The notes under the pieces: model-generated | The model's database searches: none | Told to the model about the DNA's origin: nothing | What the model saw: only the letters and a program-made list of their open reading frames with translations | In this document: piece after piece, positions 45,110 through 52,961 of the stretch | Layout: the number at the start of each line of letters is the position of its first letter | Numbering within the stretch: the first letter of the stretch is position 1 | From: Streptomyces sp. ADI96-02 | Lineage (GTDB): Bacteria > Actinomycetota > Actinomycetes > Streptomycetales > Streptomycetaceae | Length of the DNA stretch: 60,223 bases | Assembly (NCBI RefSeq): GCF_003846185.1 | Contig: NZ_ML123034.1 | Coordinates: 1,862,911-1,923,133, forward strand | Reading direction: 5' to 3' | Program-made: the position numbers and the translations under genes

Positions 45110-46147
45110 ATGGACAGGGATGCGGATGTGGTCACCGTCGGTGCGGGCGTCATCGGCCTCGGAATCGCCTACGAGCTCACGCGCCGGGGGCTCAGAGTGG
45201 TCGTCCTGGAAGCCGACTCTCCTGGCGCTCGGCAGAGCGGCGGCGACTCCCGCGTCTTCCGGCTCGCGCACGACCGAGGCAGACACGTCGCGGAGGCCCG
45301 GAGCGCGCTCACCGGGTGGCGGGCCTGGGAGTCGGAGTTCGGCAGACCGCTGTTGCGCCAGTGCGGTCTTCTCGTCAGCGGGCCTGCCGCCGCGGCCCGC
45401 TACGCCCGCCTCCTCGAAGCGAACGCACCCGCGGAGATGGTGGACGGCAAGACGCTGGGCTCTCGGCTGCCCGGTCCCGTCGAAGGGACCCTGTTGTCCG
45501 ATCAGTCCGGAGCGGCTCTGGCGCTGAGGGTTGCGGTGGACGCGCTGGCGGCCCGGCTCACTGTTCGCCGAGCCACCGTGACGCGCGTCGCGGAGTCCTC
45601 TTCCGCTGTTACGGTCCACACCTCGTGCGGACAGTCCTGGACGGCAGGCGCCGCCGTGGTCGCCGCCGGAAGCGCCACGCAGGAGCTCGCCTCCCGTAGT
45701 GGGTTGTCGATTCCCGGCACGTGGCATCGGCACACCCGGTTCACGTATCGCCCTCGGCCGGGGGTGGACGTCTCGGACTGGAGTGCCTGGATTCACCGGG
45801 ATTCCGGTGCTGGACCTCAGGGGTTCTACGCGTTGCCCGTCCCGGACGGAGGCTATGCCGTGGGGCTCTCCGACTCCCTCGCGGCCCCGCGCGTGGACGA
45901 GGTGTCCGCCGCCGACTGGCGAGCGCGGGTGCGGCCTCTCACCGACCAGCTGGTGCGGCAGCGCATGCCTCAGCTCATTCCCACCGCGACGGCCGCTGAG
46001 GACTGCCGCTCCCTCATGAGTGATGATCTCGACGGGGACGACGGCACCGTCGTCTACGGATCGCAGAGGGTGCGGTGGCTGATGAGCGCCAAAGCCGCCA
46101 AGATGGCACCGCATGTCGCGAAGCTCGTCAGCGACGAGCTGCGATGA
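45110..46147 (+). CDS. FAD-dependent oxidoreductase (DAO/sarcosine oxidase-like)
   Basis: 345 residues from the ATG at 45110. The FAD fold is VVTVGAGVIGLGIAYELTRRGLRVVVLEAD. RQSGGDSRVFRLAHD corresponds to the sarcosine oxidase region that contacts flavin. GFYALPVPDGGYAVGLSD lies in the substrate domain, and the tail has LMSAKAAKMAPHVAKLVSDEL. Relatives oxidise N-methyl or primary amines of amino acids. The usual C-terminal GGxSGHGFK-like flavin motif is replaced by LMSAKAAKMAP, and a covalent-flavin Cys is not evident, so the substrate is open. Confidence 0.82.
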   Translation: MDRDADVVTVGAGVIGLGIAYELTRRGLRVVVLEADSPGARQSGGDSRVFRLAHDRGRHVAEARSALTGWRAWESEFGRPLLRQCGLLVSGPAAAARYARLLEANAPAEMVDGKTLGSRLPGPVEGTLLSDQSGAALALRVAVDALAARLTVRRATVTRVAESSSAVTVHTSCGQSWTAGAAVVAAGSATQELASRSGLSIPGTWHRHTRFTYRPRPGVDVSDWSAWIHRDSGAGPQGFYALPVPDGGYAVGLSDSLAAPRVDEVSAADWRARVRPLTDQLVRQRMPQLIPTATAAEDCRSLMSDDLDGDDGTVVYGSQRVRWLMSAKAAKMAPHVAKLVSDELR

Positions 46148-46215
46148 CGGCCTGCGATGACGGCCGGCCCTGAGGAGTGCGGGACAGCCCTTACGGGGAG
46201 AGGTCGCTCCCCGGG

Positions 46216-47262
46216 TCAGTTCTGGCGTACCACGGGCACCGGTCCGCAGCCGCGGAGCCGGGCGTCCTTGCGCGCCTGACCGGGTGACGTCCCGGCCCCC
46301 ACCGCCCGGCCGTCGACGACCGCGAGCCAGTCGCCCGGGGCCGGCTCCGCCCGCAGATCGTCCGCGCCGGCCGGTTCCAGGGCCAGGAGCAGCGCCGGGT
46401 CCGGGTCCGTCGAGGTGTCGGCCGCCGCCGGGCGCGGTGCGCCCGCGCGCCACTCGGCGGTGGTCCGCTCGCCGGACTTGGCCCGCGACCACAGCACGTG
46501 CTGGAGCACGATCAGCGGCCCCAGCACCGTCAGGACGGGGAAGGCGCCCGTCAGCACGCCCAGGCCGAACAGGAGACTGATGCCCGAGGACACCGCCACT
46601 CCGACCCCCGCCGCGACCAGGGCGGCGGCCCGCCCGAAAGCCTTGAGCGCCACCAGCGGGAAGAGTGCCAGGAGCAGCAGGTCGCCCAGCCCGAGGGCCA
46701 CCGGCGGCCTGCCCTGGGTGACGGCGAGCAGCGGGGCGAACGGCAGTCCCATGACCTGGGCGGCGAACCGGTCCATGAGGGAGGTGAGTCCCGTCGCCAC
46801 CAGGTCGTAGCAGCAGAGCATGCCCGCGAACCACGCCGCGTGGACGGAGCGCATCCCGCTCTGCGCCCACATGTTGGCCACCCCGACCACGGCGACGCCG
46901 AGCAGTACGTCGGTGAGTGCGGTCACGGCCACCGGCAGGTCCGCGAAGGCGCATCCGGCGGTGACGGCCACCAGCGCCCCGGCGGCCGGCCAGGCCCGCC
47001 CCGCGCCGATCAGCGGGGCCAGGGTGAACTGGAGCGCCGCGCACAGGACCAGGCCGAAGACGACGGCCACCGCGGTCCGGGGCGCGGCCAGGTAGACCAG
47101 GGGCGCGGCCACGACGACGGCGCCCATCACGGCGACGTCGGGCAGTTCGTACCGGCCGACCGGGGGGCGGGGCATCCGGACCCGCGTGAAGTAGCCGACG
47201 CCCGCCGCGACGATCGCGGCGACGGCGCAGTTGAGGACCACCAGGGCCAGGGGCGTGCTCAT
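46216..47262 (-). CDS. presenilin/signal-peptide-peptidase-like GxGD intramembrane aspartyl protease
   Basis: 348 residues from the ATG at 47262, overlapping the ligase stop by four bases. About nine hydrophobic segments fill residues 5-260. Segment six contains Tyr152-Asp153 (GMLCCYDLVATG) and segment seven Gly-Leu-Gly-Asp194 (VALGLGDLLLLALF). Segment nine has FPVLTVLGPL (241-250) where A22 proteases have the PAL motif. This YD...GLGD...P-L order is that of presenilin and signal peptide peptidase. A cytosolic tail ends in a small domain (GDWLAVVDGRAVGAGTSPGQARKDARLRG) that looks like DUF5678. It would cut membrane-embedded peptides. It is the last gene of the operon with the 22-aa peptide. 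A prepilin-peptidase-like fold is an alternative, but the A24 cysteines and neighbours are missing. Confidence 0.65.
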   Translation of the reverse strand: MSTPLALVVLNCAVAAIVAAGVGYFTRVRMPRPPVGRYELPDVAVMGAVVVAAPLVYLAAPRTAVAVVFGLVLCAALQFTLAPLIGAGRAWPAAGALVAVTAGCAFADLPVAVTALTDVLLGVAVVGVANMWAQSGMRSVHAAWFAGMLCCYDLVATGLTSLMDRFAAQVMGLPFAPLLAVTQGRPPVALGLGDLLLLALFPLVALKAFGRAAALVAAGVGVAVSSGISLLFGLGVLTGAFPVLTVLGPLIVLQHVLWSRAKSGERTTAEWRAGAPRPAAADTSTDPDPALLLALEPAGADDLRAEPAPGDWLAVVDGRAVGAGTSPGQARKDARLRGCGPVPVVRQN

Positions 47263-48725
47263 GCCGACCTCGCTACGCGTACGGCGGCGGGGCGGACCGA
47301 CTCGAAGGTGTGTTCGCGCAGGTCGGCGCGGACCGGCCCGGTCGGCGGCAGGGTGGCCGGATCGTCGTGGAGGACGATGCCGTCCAGCGCGAGGCCCGCC
47401 GTCGTGGCCCGCTCGTGCAGCCTGCCGAGCAGGGCGGCGGCGGGCGTTCGGCGGACCAGGACGTGGAGGACGGGGCCCGCGGGCCGGTCGACGAGGGCGT
47501 AACGGGCGGGCAGTGGGATGTCCGGCTCGGACTCCAGGAGGTTCAGCACCGACCGGGTGGGTACGGCGACGCTGCGCGGACCCGACCAGCGGCCGAGTAT
47601 GAGCGAGGTCGCGGGGAGATGGGCCAGCTCGCAGGTCGGCTCGGCCTCGGGACGCCGGACCAGGTCGCCGGTCGCGTAGCGCAGCAGCAGGGTGCAGTCC
47701 CGGTAGGGGACGTACGGCGTCTGCACGATGATGCCCACGGCACCGGGCGGCGTCGGCTGGTGTGTCACGGGATCCACGATCTCCATGTGTCCGAACTCGG
47801 TGGTGTGGTGCAGATGTCCCTCGGTGCAGGGCGTGCCGCCGGAGGGGACGGCCTCGGTCATCATGTACGGCGTGGAGATCCGTGCGCCCAGGGCGGCTTC
47901 GGCCCGTTCCCGCAGCGGTTCGGAGAGCACTTCGCCGCCGACGCCGATGGACTCCAGGCCGAAGTCCTTCGCCTGCCAGCCGTTCCTCTCCGCCTCTTCG
48001 ACGAGGGCGGAGAGGTAGGACGCGGAGATGGTCAGGTGGGTGATCTGCGGGGCCTTGCCGCGCAGGCCGAGCGGGGCGGCCAGCCGGTCGAGCGCCACGG
48101 CCGGGTCCACGGTGCCGATCTGGACGAACGAGGCCCCGATCCGGGTCACCGACTCCTCCACGTTGAGCAGCGGCAGGGTCGCCCGGGAGCAGCCCGCGTA
48201 CGCCATGGTGTGGTGGGACCGCAGCCCCATGCCGAGCACGGCCGAGATGGTGCTCATGGCGACGGAGACCTCCACCTCGGCCCTGGAGTACCAGACGCCG
48301 GTGGGGGTGCCGCTGGTCCCGGTGGTGAGGGCCAGCAGGGCGGGGGTGGCCGCGGCGGACACGAAGGCGGCGGGCAGCCCGCGCAGGGCCTCTTTCGGTG
48401 TGACCGGTATGCGGTCCCAGGTCTCCGGCGTGAGCGTGCCGGGGTCGATTCCCAGGGTGTCGAAGGTCCGCCGGTAGTAGGCCGTGTGCCGGCCGGCGGC
48501 CTGCGCCGTGGCCCGCAGGCTGCGCTCCATGACGGTCCGTCGTACGGCGGGGTCGACGGCCCCGGCCTGACCGGGCAGCAGAGCCGAGTCCGCCCCGGGC
48601 TCGCCGAACTCGGCCAGGGTCGCGACGAGGTCGCGGGCTATGCGTTCGAGGTCCTGCGGACGGATGCGACGGTTGCGCAGGATCGCCATACCGTAGCGGA
48701 GCTGGCTGAGAGCGGTACCGAACAA
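47259..48725 (-). CDS. AMP-forming acyl ligase (PaaK/LuxE-like, ANL superfamily)
   Basis: 488 residues from the TTG at 48725, with AGGAG six bases upstream; no ATG or GTG start fits the N-terminus better. The ATP-binding motif is LTTGTSGTPTGVWYSR. Other motifs are IGVGGEVLSE, YMMTEAVPSGG and LRYATGDLVRR. This is the layout of phenylacetate-CoA ligase and LuxE acyl-protein synthetases. It should adenylate a carboxylate and pass it to a thiol or amine. No acyl carrier, CoA-pathway or catabolic gene is near. The neighbours are the 22-aa peptide upstream and the intramembrane protease downstream (overlapping ATGA), so the peptide or an acyl group attached to it is a plausible substrate. Part of the C-terminal domain is shorter than usual. 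Confidence 0.8.
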   Translation of the reverse strand: MFGTALSQLRYGMAILRNRRIRPQDLERIARDLVATLAEFGEPGADSALLPGQAGAVDPAVRRTVMERSLRATAQAAGRHTAYYRRTFDTLGIDPGTLTPETWDRIPVTPKEALRGLPAAFVSAAATPALLALTTGTSGTPTGVWYSRAEVEVSVAMSTISAVLGMGLRSHHTMAYAGCSRATLPLLNVEESVTRIGASFVQIGTVDPAVALDRLAAPLGLRGKAPQITHLTISASYLSALVEEAERNGWQAKDFGLESIGVGGEVLSEPLRERAEAALGARISTPYMMTEAVPSGGTPCTEGHLHHTTEFGHMEIVDPVTHQPTPPGAVGIIVQTPYVPYRDCTLLLRYATGDLVRRPEAEPTCELAHLPATSLILGRWSGPRSVAVPTRSVLNLLESEPDIPLPARYALVDRPAGPVLHVLVRRTPAAALLGRLHERATTAGLALDGIVLHDDPATLPPTGPVRADLREHTFESVRPAAVRVARSA

Positions 48726-48737
48726 GGTGTCTCCTGG

Positions 48738-48770
48738 GGCCTGGACCGGGTTGTCTTCCCGGTCCAGGCC
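48738..48770 (-). terminator. 13-bp perfect hairpin between peptide and ligase genes
   Basis: Arms 48738-48750 and 48758-48770 pair perfectly (GGCCTGGACCGGG) around a 7-nt loop. It begins 12 bases after the peptide stop and ends 12 bases before the ligase start. It is most likely an attenuator that gives more peptide than enzyme mRNA. Confidence 0.75.
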
Positions 48771-48781
48771 GGGGCGGAGCT

Positions 48782-48850
48782 TTAGACCATGCCGACGAAC
48801 ATCGTCGCGGTGAGCGTGCTGAAGGCGTACTTGACGTAGTGCTTGACCAT
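48782..48850 (-). CDS. 22-aa hydrophobic peptide, candidate precursor/signal
   Basis: The ATG at 48850 has AGGGAG nine bases upstream and a TAA stop at 48782. The N-terminus is basic and aromatic (VKHYVKY). The rest is a Thr-rich hydrophobic stretch (AFSTLTATMFVGMV), so the whole resembles a minimal membrane-inserting peptide. There is no Cys and only one Ser. Strong ribosome binding site, strong upstream promoter, trailing hairpin and position as first gene before an AMP-ligase and an intramembrane protease all support a real, abundantly made peptide. I do not recognise it as any known family. It could be processed to a signal or a modified short peptide. Confidence 0.7.
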   Translation of the reverse strand: MVKHYVKYAFSTLTATMFVGMV

Positions 48851-48939
48851 GACGGGTCTCCCTTTTTCCACGCCGTCCGAGGGGCGGCTGGGCTCCTGGT
48901 GGTGCACTCGCGACCGGGAACGGCCGTGCGATGAACGTG

Positions 48940-48968
48940 ACGATAAGGTAAGGGAATTGGCTGATCAA
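48940..48968 (-). promoter_or_regulatory. sigma-70-like promoter of peptide operon
   Basis: TTGATC (48968-48963) and TATCGT (48945-48940) are separated by 17 bp, leaving an ~85-nt leader before the 22-aa peptide. Confidence 0.6.
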
Positions 48969-49195
48969 TGGTTTCTCGCGAGGAACCGTGAAGATCCCCG
49001 GTGTTCACCTCGCGGACCCTCGGGTGACCTGTCGATCATGGTCAAGAAAGCTTCAAGTCCCCTGATTTTGCCGTCCCTTTGAGCATCGGATCCGCGATCG
49101 GGAGCTAAGGGGTCTCGCCTCCGAAGCGCCTGACGGCCCGTCTGCGGCGGGGACCGCGACGGTCTCGCGTCGGGCAATCCGTGCGACGAGCGGCT

Positions 49196-50335
49196 TCAGC
49201 CCGAGGCTGCCGAGGGTGTTCGCCGCGGAGATGGCGACCGCCCTTCTCGCGGAGAGCGTGTCTCCCATGCGTAGACGACACCCACGCAGACCACGGTCCA
49301 CAGGGTCAGGTTGATGACGCCCGACACCAGCCCGTCGGACTCGAAATGGGATATGCCTTGGACGGCGCGGACCGCGGCGCCCACCGGCAGGACGTCCGAG
49401 AGGGGGTTGAGCCATGTGGGCAGGTAGTGCGGTGGCATGCTGCCGCCGCTCGTACTGTTGCCCAACGTCAGCAGGAGCACGGAGGCTACCGGTGTGCCGA
49501 TGGCTGGGCCGAGGAGCCGGGTGAGCGCCATCGTCGCGCCGCCGACGGCGGTCCCGAGAAGGGCCACGACCCCCGCGATTCCCAGGAACGGGCCGGGAAG
49601 GGCGTCGAAACCCAGGCTTCCGGTCAGCAGGGCGACCATCGTTCCGGCGACGGCTCCGAAGAGCCCGAGGCCGGCCATGCGCCAGGGGAACCGCAGACGG
49701 GGAGCCGATTGGTAGGTGGCCGTCCCGAAGAGGAAACCGGAGAGAACCACACCGAAGGAGGCGTAGAAGACCGACATGCTGCGGGTGTCGCCGGCAGGCG
49801 CGGGCAGTATGTCCTGCCGGCCGAGGGCATCACCTCGTGCCGAGGCGACATCAGCGAACGCCTCGCCCGCCGTCGCGGTGACCGACGGGCCGTTGGCACC
49901 CGCGTAGAGCATTTCCGCGGAGCTTCCTGTGCCGGTGACGTAGGCCGCGTAGATCGAGCGGTTCTTCAGCGCGTCGCGTGCGGCCCCCTCGGTGGCGAAG
50001 CGCCGTACCTGGAATCCGTCGGCCATGCTCCGATCCAGGTCGTCGGCTATCTGCCGGGCCTGCTGCGGGGTGCCGACCACGGCCACCGGCAGGTCGCGCG
50101 GCGTGGGGGCGTGGAAGGCGGCGAGATAAACGCTCACGAAGACGGTGCCGGTGGCCACGACGGTGACCAGGGGCATCAGCACGGCCTTGAGCAGGTCTGC
50201 TGTTCGTGACCGCGAGGGCTGCGGGCCGCCGCGGTCCCGACGCGGTCGGATCCGTGGCGTGGTCGCCGACGGCGAGGTGGCCGCCTGCGGCGGAGGGGAT
50301 GGGGGCATGACCGGACCTGACTTGTCGTTGAGCAT
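49196..50335 (-). CDS. ABC-2/YhgE-type membrane protein (DUF3533-like)
   Basis: 379 residues from the ATG at 50335; an internal ATG at residue 10 is also possible, and neither has a strong ribosome binding site. The Pro/Arg-rich N-terminus precedes one helix (AVLMPLVTVVATGTVFVSVYLAAF). A large extracytoplasmic domain (about 70-200) with DLPVAVVGTPQQARQIADDLDRSM follows. Five helices come after residue 210. This is the YhgE/Pip C-terminal or DUF3533 layout found in drug or peptide export and phage infection proteins. No ATPase gene is adjacent. Two 19-bp repeats sit directly upstream. Confidence 0.78.
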   Translation of the reverse strand: MLNDKSGPVMPPSPPPQAATSPSATTPRIRPRRDRGGPQPSRSRTADLLKAVLMPLVTVVATGTVFVSVYLAAFHAPTPRDLPVAVVGTPQQARQIADDLDRSMADGFQVRRFATEGAARDALKNRSIYAAYVTGTGSSAEMLYAGANGPSVTATAGEAFADVASARGDALGRQDILPAPAGDTRSMSVFYASFGVVLSGFLFGTATYQSAPRLRFPWRMAGLGLFGAVAGTMVALLTGSLGFDALPGPFLGIAGVVALLGTAVGGATMALTRLLGPAIGTPVASVLLLTLGNSTSGGSMPPHYLPTWLNPLSDVLPVGAAVRAVQGISHFESDGLVSGVINLTLWTVVCVGVVYAWETRSPREGRSPSPRRTPSAASG

Positions 50336-50340
50336 GGAAG

Positions 50341-50378
50341 ATGGAGATCTCTACGCACGATGGAGATCTCTACGCACG
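50341..50378. repeat. two perfect 19-bp tandem repeats at the ABC-2 promoter
   Basis: Units 50341-50359 and 50360-50378 are identical (ATGGAGATCTCTACGCACG) and contain the palindrome GAGATCTC. They lie within 45 bp upstream of the permease start, in operator position. Confidence 0.8.
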
Positions 50379-50493
50379 ATGCCTCGCTCCCCCCTTCCCC
50401 CTCCCTCCGACGGGCTCGCCCCGCCCGGGGGGGGGCCGCTCGGCTGTGCGGGCACGGGCTGATGCCGTCGCCCCGGGCGGGGAGCCATCGGGT

Positions 50494-51705
50494 CTACTGG
50501 GCTCGGTCGCTCCAGAGCGCGTCGATGAGGGCAGTACAGCGCTCTCCGAGCCCCGAGCCGTTGTCGAGGTGGTTGGGACTGTAGGCGAAGGAGAGGCGCG
50601 CCTCCGGGTCGGCGATTCCCAAAGCGCCTCCGAGTCCCGGATGGCCGAAGGCCCGCCGACCGGGCCAGGGAACCGTTGTCTCGTCCGGAAGTACGAAGCC
50701 CGCACCGTAGCGCGTGTACGTACCGGTCATCGGGCAGACGTCCTCCCAGCTCGGCATCCGGGCCTGGTCGACCAGTTCTTGAGAGACGAGGCGGACGCCA
50801 TCCAGTTCGCCCGATTCGGCAAGCGCGGCGTAGACGCGCGCGACGGCCCGCGCGTTGCCCTGCCCGTTGGCCGAAGGGAATCGGGCCATGAGGTAGTCGG
50901 GGTCGTTGCTCGGGTTCGCCCGGAGGTCCGCGGGGCGAGGGCGGATACGCCATGCCCGATGAAGATTGGTGCCCGGTGTCGTCATCTGCTCGATGAGCGT
51001 CTGATCGAGCGGGGCGCTGATCTTGGCCGTTCGAGGGAAATCCGCGCGGCGAAGACCGAAACGGTAGTCGACTCCCAGCGGGCCGGCGACCTCGTCGTCG
51101 AAGAACGTCTCCAGGGGGCGCCCGTCGACGCGACGGACGAGTTCGCCGAGCAGGAATCCCGCGCTCATCGTGTGGTAGGCGCCCTTGGTGCCCGGTTCCC
51201 ACTCGGGAGCCTGACTCTCGAAAGCGCGGATCATGGTGTCCCAGTCGAAGCCGGAACCGTCGGGCGCCGCGTCGGCGAACAGCAGGGCCGCCTTGGACTG
51301 CAACAGGGTCCGCACGGTGATCTGGGCCTTGCCCGCCTGCGCGAACTCCGGCCAGTAGGACGCGACGGGTTCGTCCAGCTCCAGCTGCCCTCGCTGAGCG
51401 AGCATGAGAACGCACAGCGCCGCCATGCCCTTGCCCACGGACATCATGCCCACGATGGTGTCGCGGTGCCAGGGCGTGCGGGACTCCGGGTCGGCGAAGC
51501 CGCCCCAAAGGTCCACGACCTTACGCCCGTTGCTGTACACGCAGACTGCGGCGCCCACCTCGCCACGGGTGCGGAAGTTCGCCTCAAACGCATCACGCAC
51601 GCGCTCGAATCCAGGTTCGAACTCGCCGCACACCACGGTTTCGGAGCTGTTGCCGAACTTCGAAGGACCACCTGTCCGCGCGGAAGCAGGAGGGATCACA
51701 GTCAT
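50494..51705 (-). CDS. serine hydrolase (class C beta-lactamase/EstB-like esterase)
   Basis: 403 residues from the ATG at 51705 with GAAAGG upstream. The catalytic S-x-x-K is MSVGKGM (Ser-Val-Gly-Lys), the Tyr is in AYHTMSAGF and the third motif is FGHPGLGG (HxG), as in EstB esterases and D-aminopeptidases. No signal peptide is visible, so it is likely intracellular. It is read from a consensus promoter that overlaps the start region of the divergent TetR-like gene, which is probably its repressor. Substrates of the family include esters, beta-lactams and short D-peptides. Confidence 0.88.
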   Translation of the reverse strand: MTVIPPASARTGGPSKFGNSSETVVCGEFEPGFERVRDAFEANFRTRGEVGAAVCVYSNGRKVVDLWGGFADPESRTPWHRDTIVGMMSVGKGMAALCVLMLAQRGQLELDEPVASYWPEFAQAGKAQITVRTLLQSKAALLFADAAPDGSGFDWDTMIRAFESQAPEWEPGTKGAYHTMSAGFLLGELVRRVDGRPLETFFDDEVAGPLGVDYRFGLRRADFPRTAKISAPLDQTLIEQMTTPGTNLHRAWRIRPRPADLRANPSNDPDYLMARFPSANGQGNARAVARVYAALAESGELDGVRLVSQELVDQARMPSWEDVCPMTGTYTRYGAGFVLPDETTVPWPGRRAFGHPGLGGALGIADPEARLSFAYSPNHLDNGSGLGERCTALIDALWSDRAQ

Positions 51706-51807
51706 CACACCTTTCGAGGAGAATGAAGAGAGGCAGGCTCGACTGCCATGCCACGGGGAAGACCCGAGGATCGGGGACGCTCGGACCCTCCAGGCTCTTG
51801 GTACTCC

Positions 51808-51836
51808 ATTACAATGAACACTGAAGCATGTGTCAA
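51808..51836 (-). promoter_or_regulatory. near-consensus promoter with overlapping inverted repeat
   Basis: TTGACA (51836-51831), 17-bp spacer, TGTAAT (51813-51808), followed by a ~95-nt leader of the serine hydrolase gene. The spacer carries imperfect inverted arms TGAACAC (51815-51821)/TGTGTCA (51829-51835). This is the likely operator of the divergent TetR-like regulator. Confidence 0.75.
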
Positions 51837-51855
51837 GTTCAGATTGGGATGCACG

Positions 51856-52650
51856 ATGGTGCCCGAAGATGTGGTCAAGGCAGCTCTGCGCGCTGCCCAG
51901 ATGCGCGGCGTTCCCGTGGCCGAAGTCCCCTTGGTCGCGGTGGCGGAAGAGGCAGGTATCTCCCGCAGCACGCTGCTGCGCCGCATCGGAGGGAGCCGCG
52001 CGGCCCTCGACGATGCGGTACGCGCGGCGGGAGTGGACCCCGGGGGGCAGCTGTCGGTGCGGGAACGCGCTATCGAAGCCACCGCGGGACTACTCGGACA
52101 CGACGGCCTGAAGGCGGTGACTCTGGAACGAGTGGCCGATGGGGCCCAGTGCTCCGTTCACAGCCTCTACGCCGCCTTCGGAGGCCGGGACGCACTGCTG
52201 TACGCGGTCTACGAGCGGTACAGCCCCGACGTCGACGTGGACATCGTCCTTGACGCCCCACAGCAGGAACTCAGGGAAACCGTGCGAAGCATCTTCCGCA
52301 TCGTGGCAGACGCTTTTCAGCATGAGCCCCGCGTCCTGCCGGCCATCATCGCCGACGCCCTGGCCCGCCCGGGCGATCCTGCGGCTCAGGCCGTCTACCA
52401 CAAGGCCATCAGCCGCATGGTCGAGAACGTCGGCAGGTGGATCACGGCTGAGATCGCCGCTGGTCGCCTCCGTGACCTTCCCCTGCTGCCGCTGGTCCAG
52501 CAGATGGTCGGCCCCGTCTTCAGCTACTTCCTGCTGAGCCCCATCTACGAGCGGTTCAACCAGGTCAGCCTCCCGAACCCGGAGGACGCCATCGAGACCT
52601 TCACCGAGGCGTTCCTTCGCGCGGCGGCGATCCCGCCCGCTGAAGCCTGA
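51856..52650 (+). CDS. TetR-like regulator with two N-terminal HTH units
   Basis: 264 residues if translation starts at the ATG at 51856 (VPEDVVKAALR), with GGGA about eight bases upstream; an ATG at 51814 would lie inside the promoter. The first HTH-like unit (PLVAVAEEAGISRSTLLRRIGGSRAALDDAV) is followed by a complete TetR_N domain (AIEATAGLLGHDGLKAVTLERVADGAQCSVHSLYAAFGGRDALLYAVY), then an all-helical ligand domain. Two DNA-binding units in one TetR chain are unusual. It is divergent from the serine hydrolase. Confidence 0.85.
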   Translation: MVPEDVVKAALRAAQMRGVPVAEVPLVAVAEEAGISRSTLLRRIGGSRAALDDAVRAAGVDPGGQLSVRERAIEATAGLLGHDGLKAVTLERVADGAQCSVHSLYAAFGGRDALLYAVYERYSPDVDVDIVLDAPQQELRETVRSIFRIVADAFQHEPRVLPAIIADALARPGDPAAQAVYHKAISRMVENVGRWITAEIAAGRLRDLPLLPLVQQMVGPVFSYFLLSPIYERFNQVSLPNPEDAIETFTEAFLRAAAIPPAEA

Positions 52651-52746
52651 AGCCTGAGGTCGGAGGGACGGACGGCAGGCGACGCGCGAGGAGGACCACC
52701 GGTCGGCGGGGAGTTGGTTACGCCTACGACCCGCGGCTCGCGCGCC

Positions 52747-52917
52747 CTAGAAGCCGACGACGATGAGGACCACACCGAGGACAGCGTTGAACCCCGCGTT
52801 GAGATCCAGGAAGCGCTTCCGCTTGGCGATGCCGGGGTTGCGTGGAGCCATGTAGGAGAACAGGGCGAACTCGAAGGCGCCGATGGCGACCAACGCCGCC
52901 CCGATCCAGAGCAGCAT
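52747..52917 (-). CDS. 56-aa two-helix membrane protein
   Basis: ATG at 52917 with GGGAGG six bases upstream, TAG at 52747. Two membrane helices (LLWIGAALVAIGAFEFALFSYM and NAVLGVVLIVVGF) flank a basic loop (PRNPGIAKRKRFLDLN). Good codon bias and ribosome binding site support a gene. The function is not recognised. Two inverted repeats upstream (52932-52961) indicate regulation. Confidence 0.8.
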   Translation of the reverse strand: MLLWIGAALVAIGAFEFALFSYMAPRNPGIAKRKRFLDLNAGFNAVLGVVLIVVGF

Positions 52918-52931
52918 GTCCAGCCTCCCAC

Positions 52932-52961
52932 GTAGATAACGATCTACTACGCACGGTAGTA
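52932..52961. promoter_or_regulatory. two adjoining inverted repeats upstream of the 56-aa gene
   Basis: GTAGAT-AACG-ATCTAC (52932-52947) and TACTAC-GCACG-GTAGTA (52945-52950 with 52956-52961, 5-nt spacer) overlap by three bases. They are in operator position 15 bp before the start. Confidence 0.6.

Noticed and set aside
46216..47262. Type IV prepilin peptidase for the GxGD protein
   Set aside because: No pilin or secretion genes nearby, no N-terminal cysteine pairs, and YD/GLGD/PL order fits A22 better; kept as alternative only.
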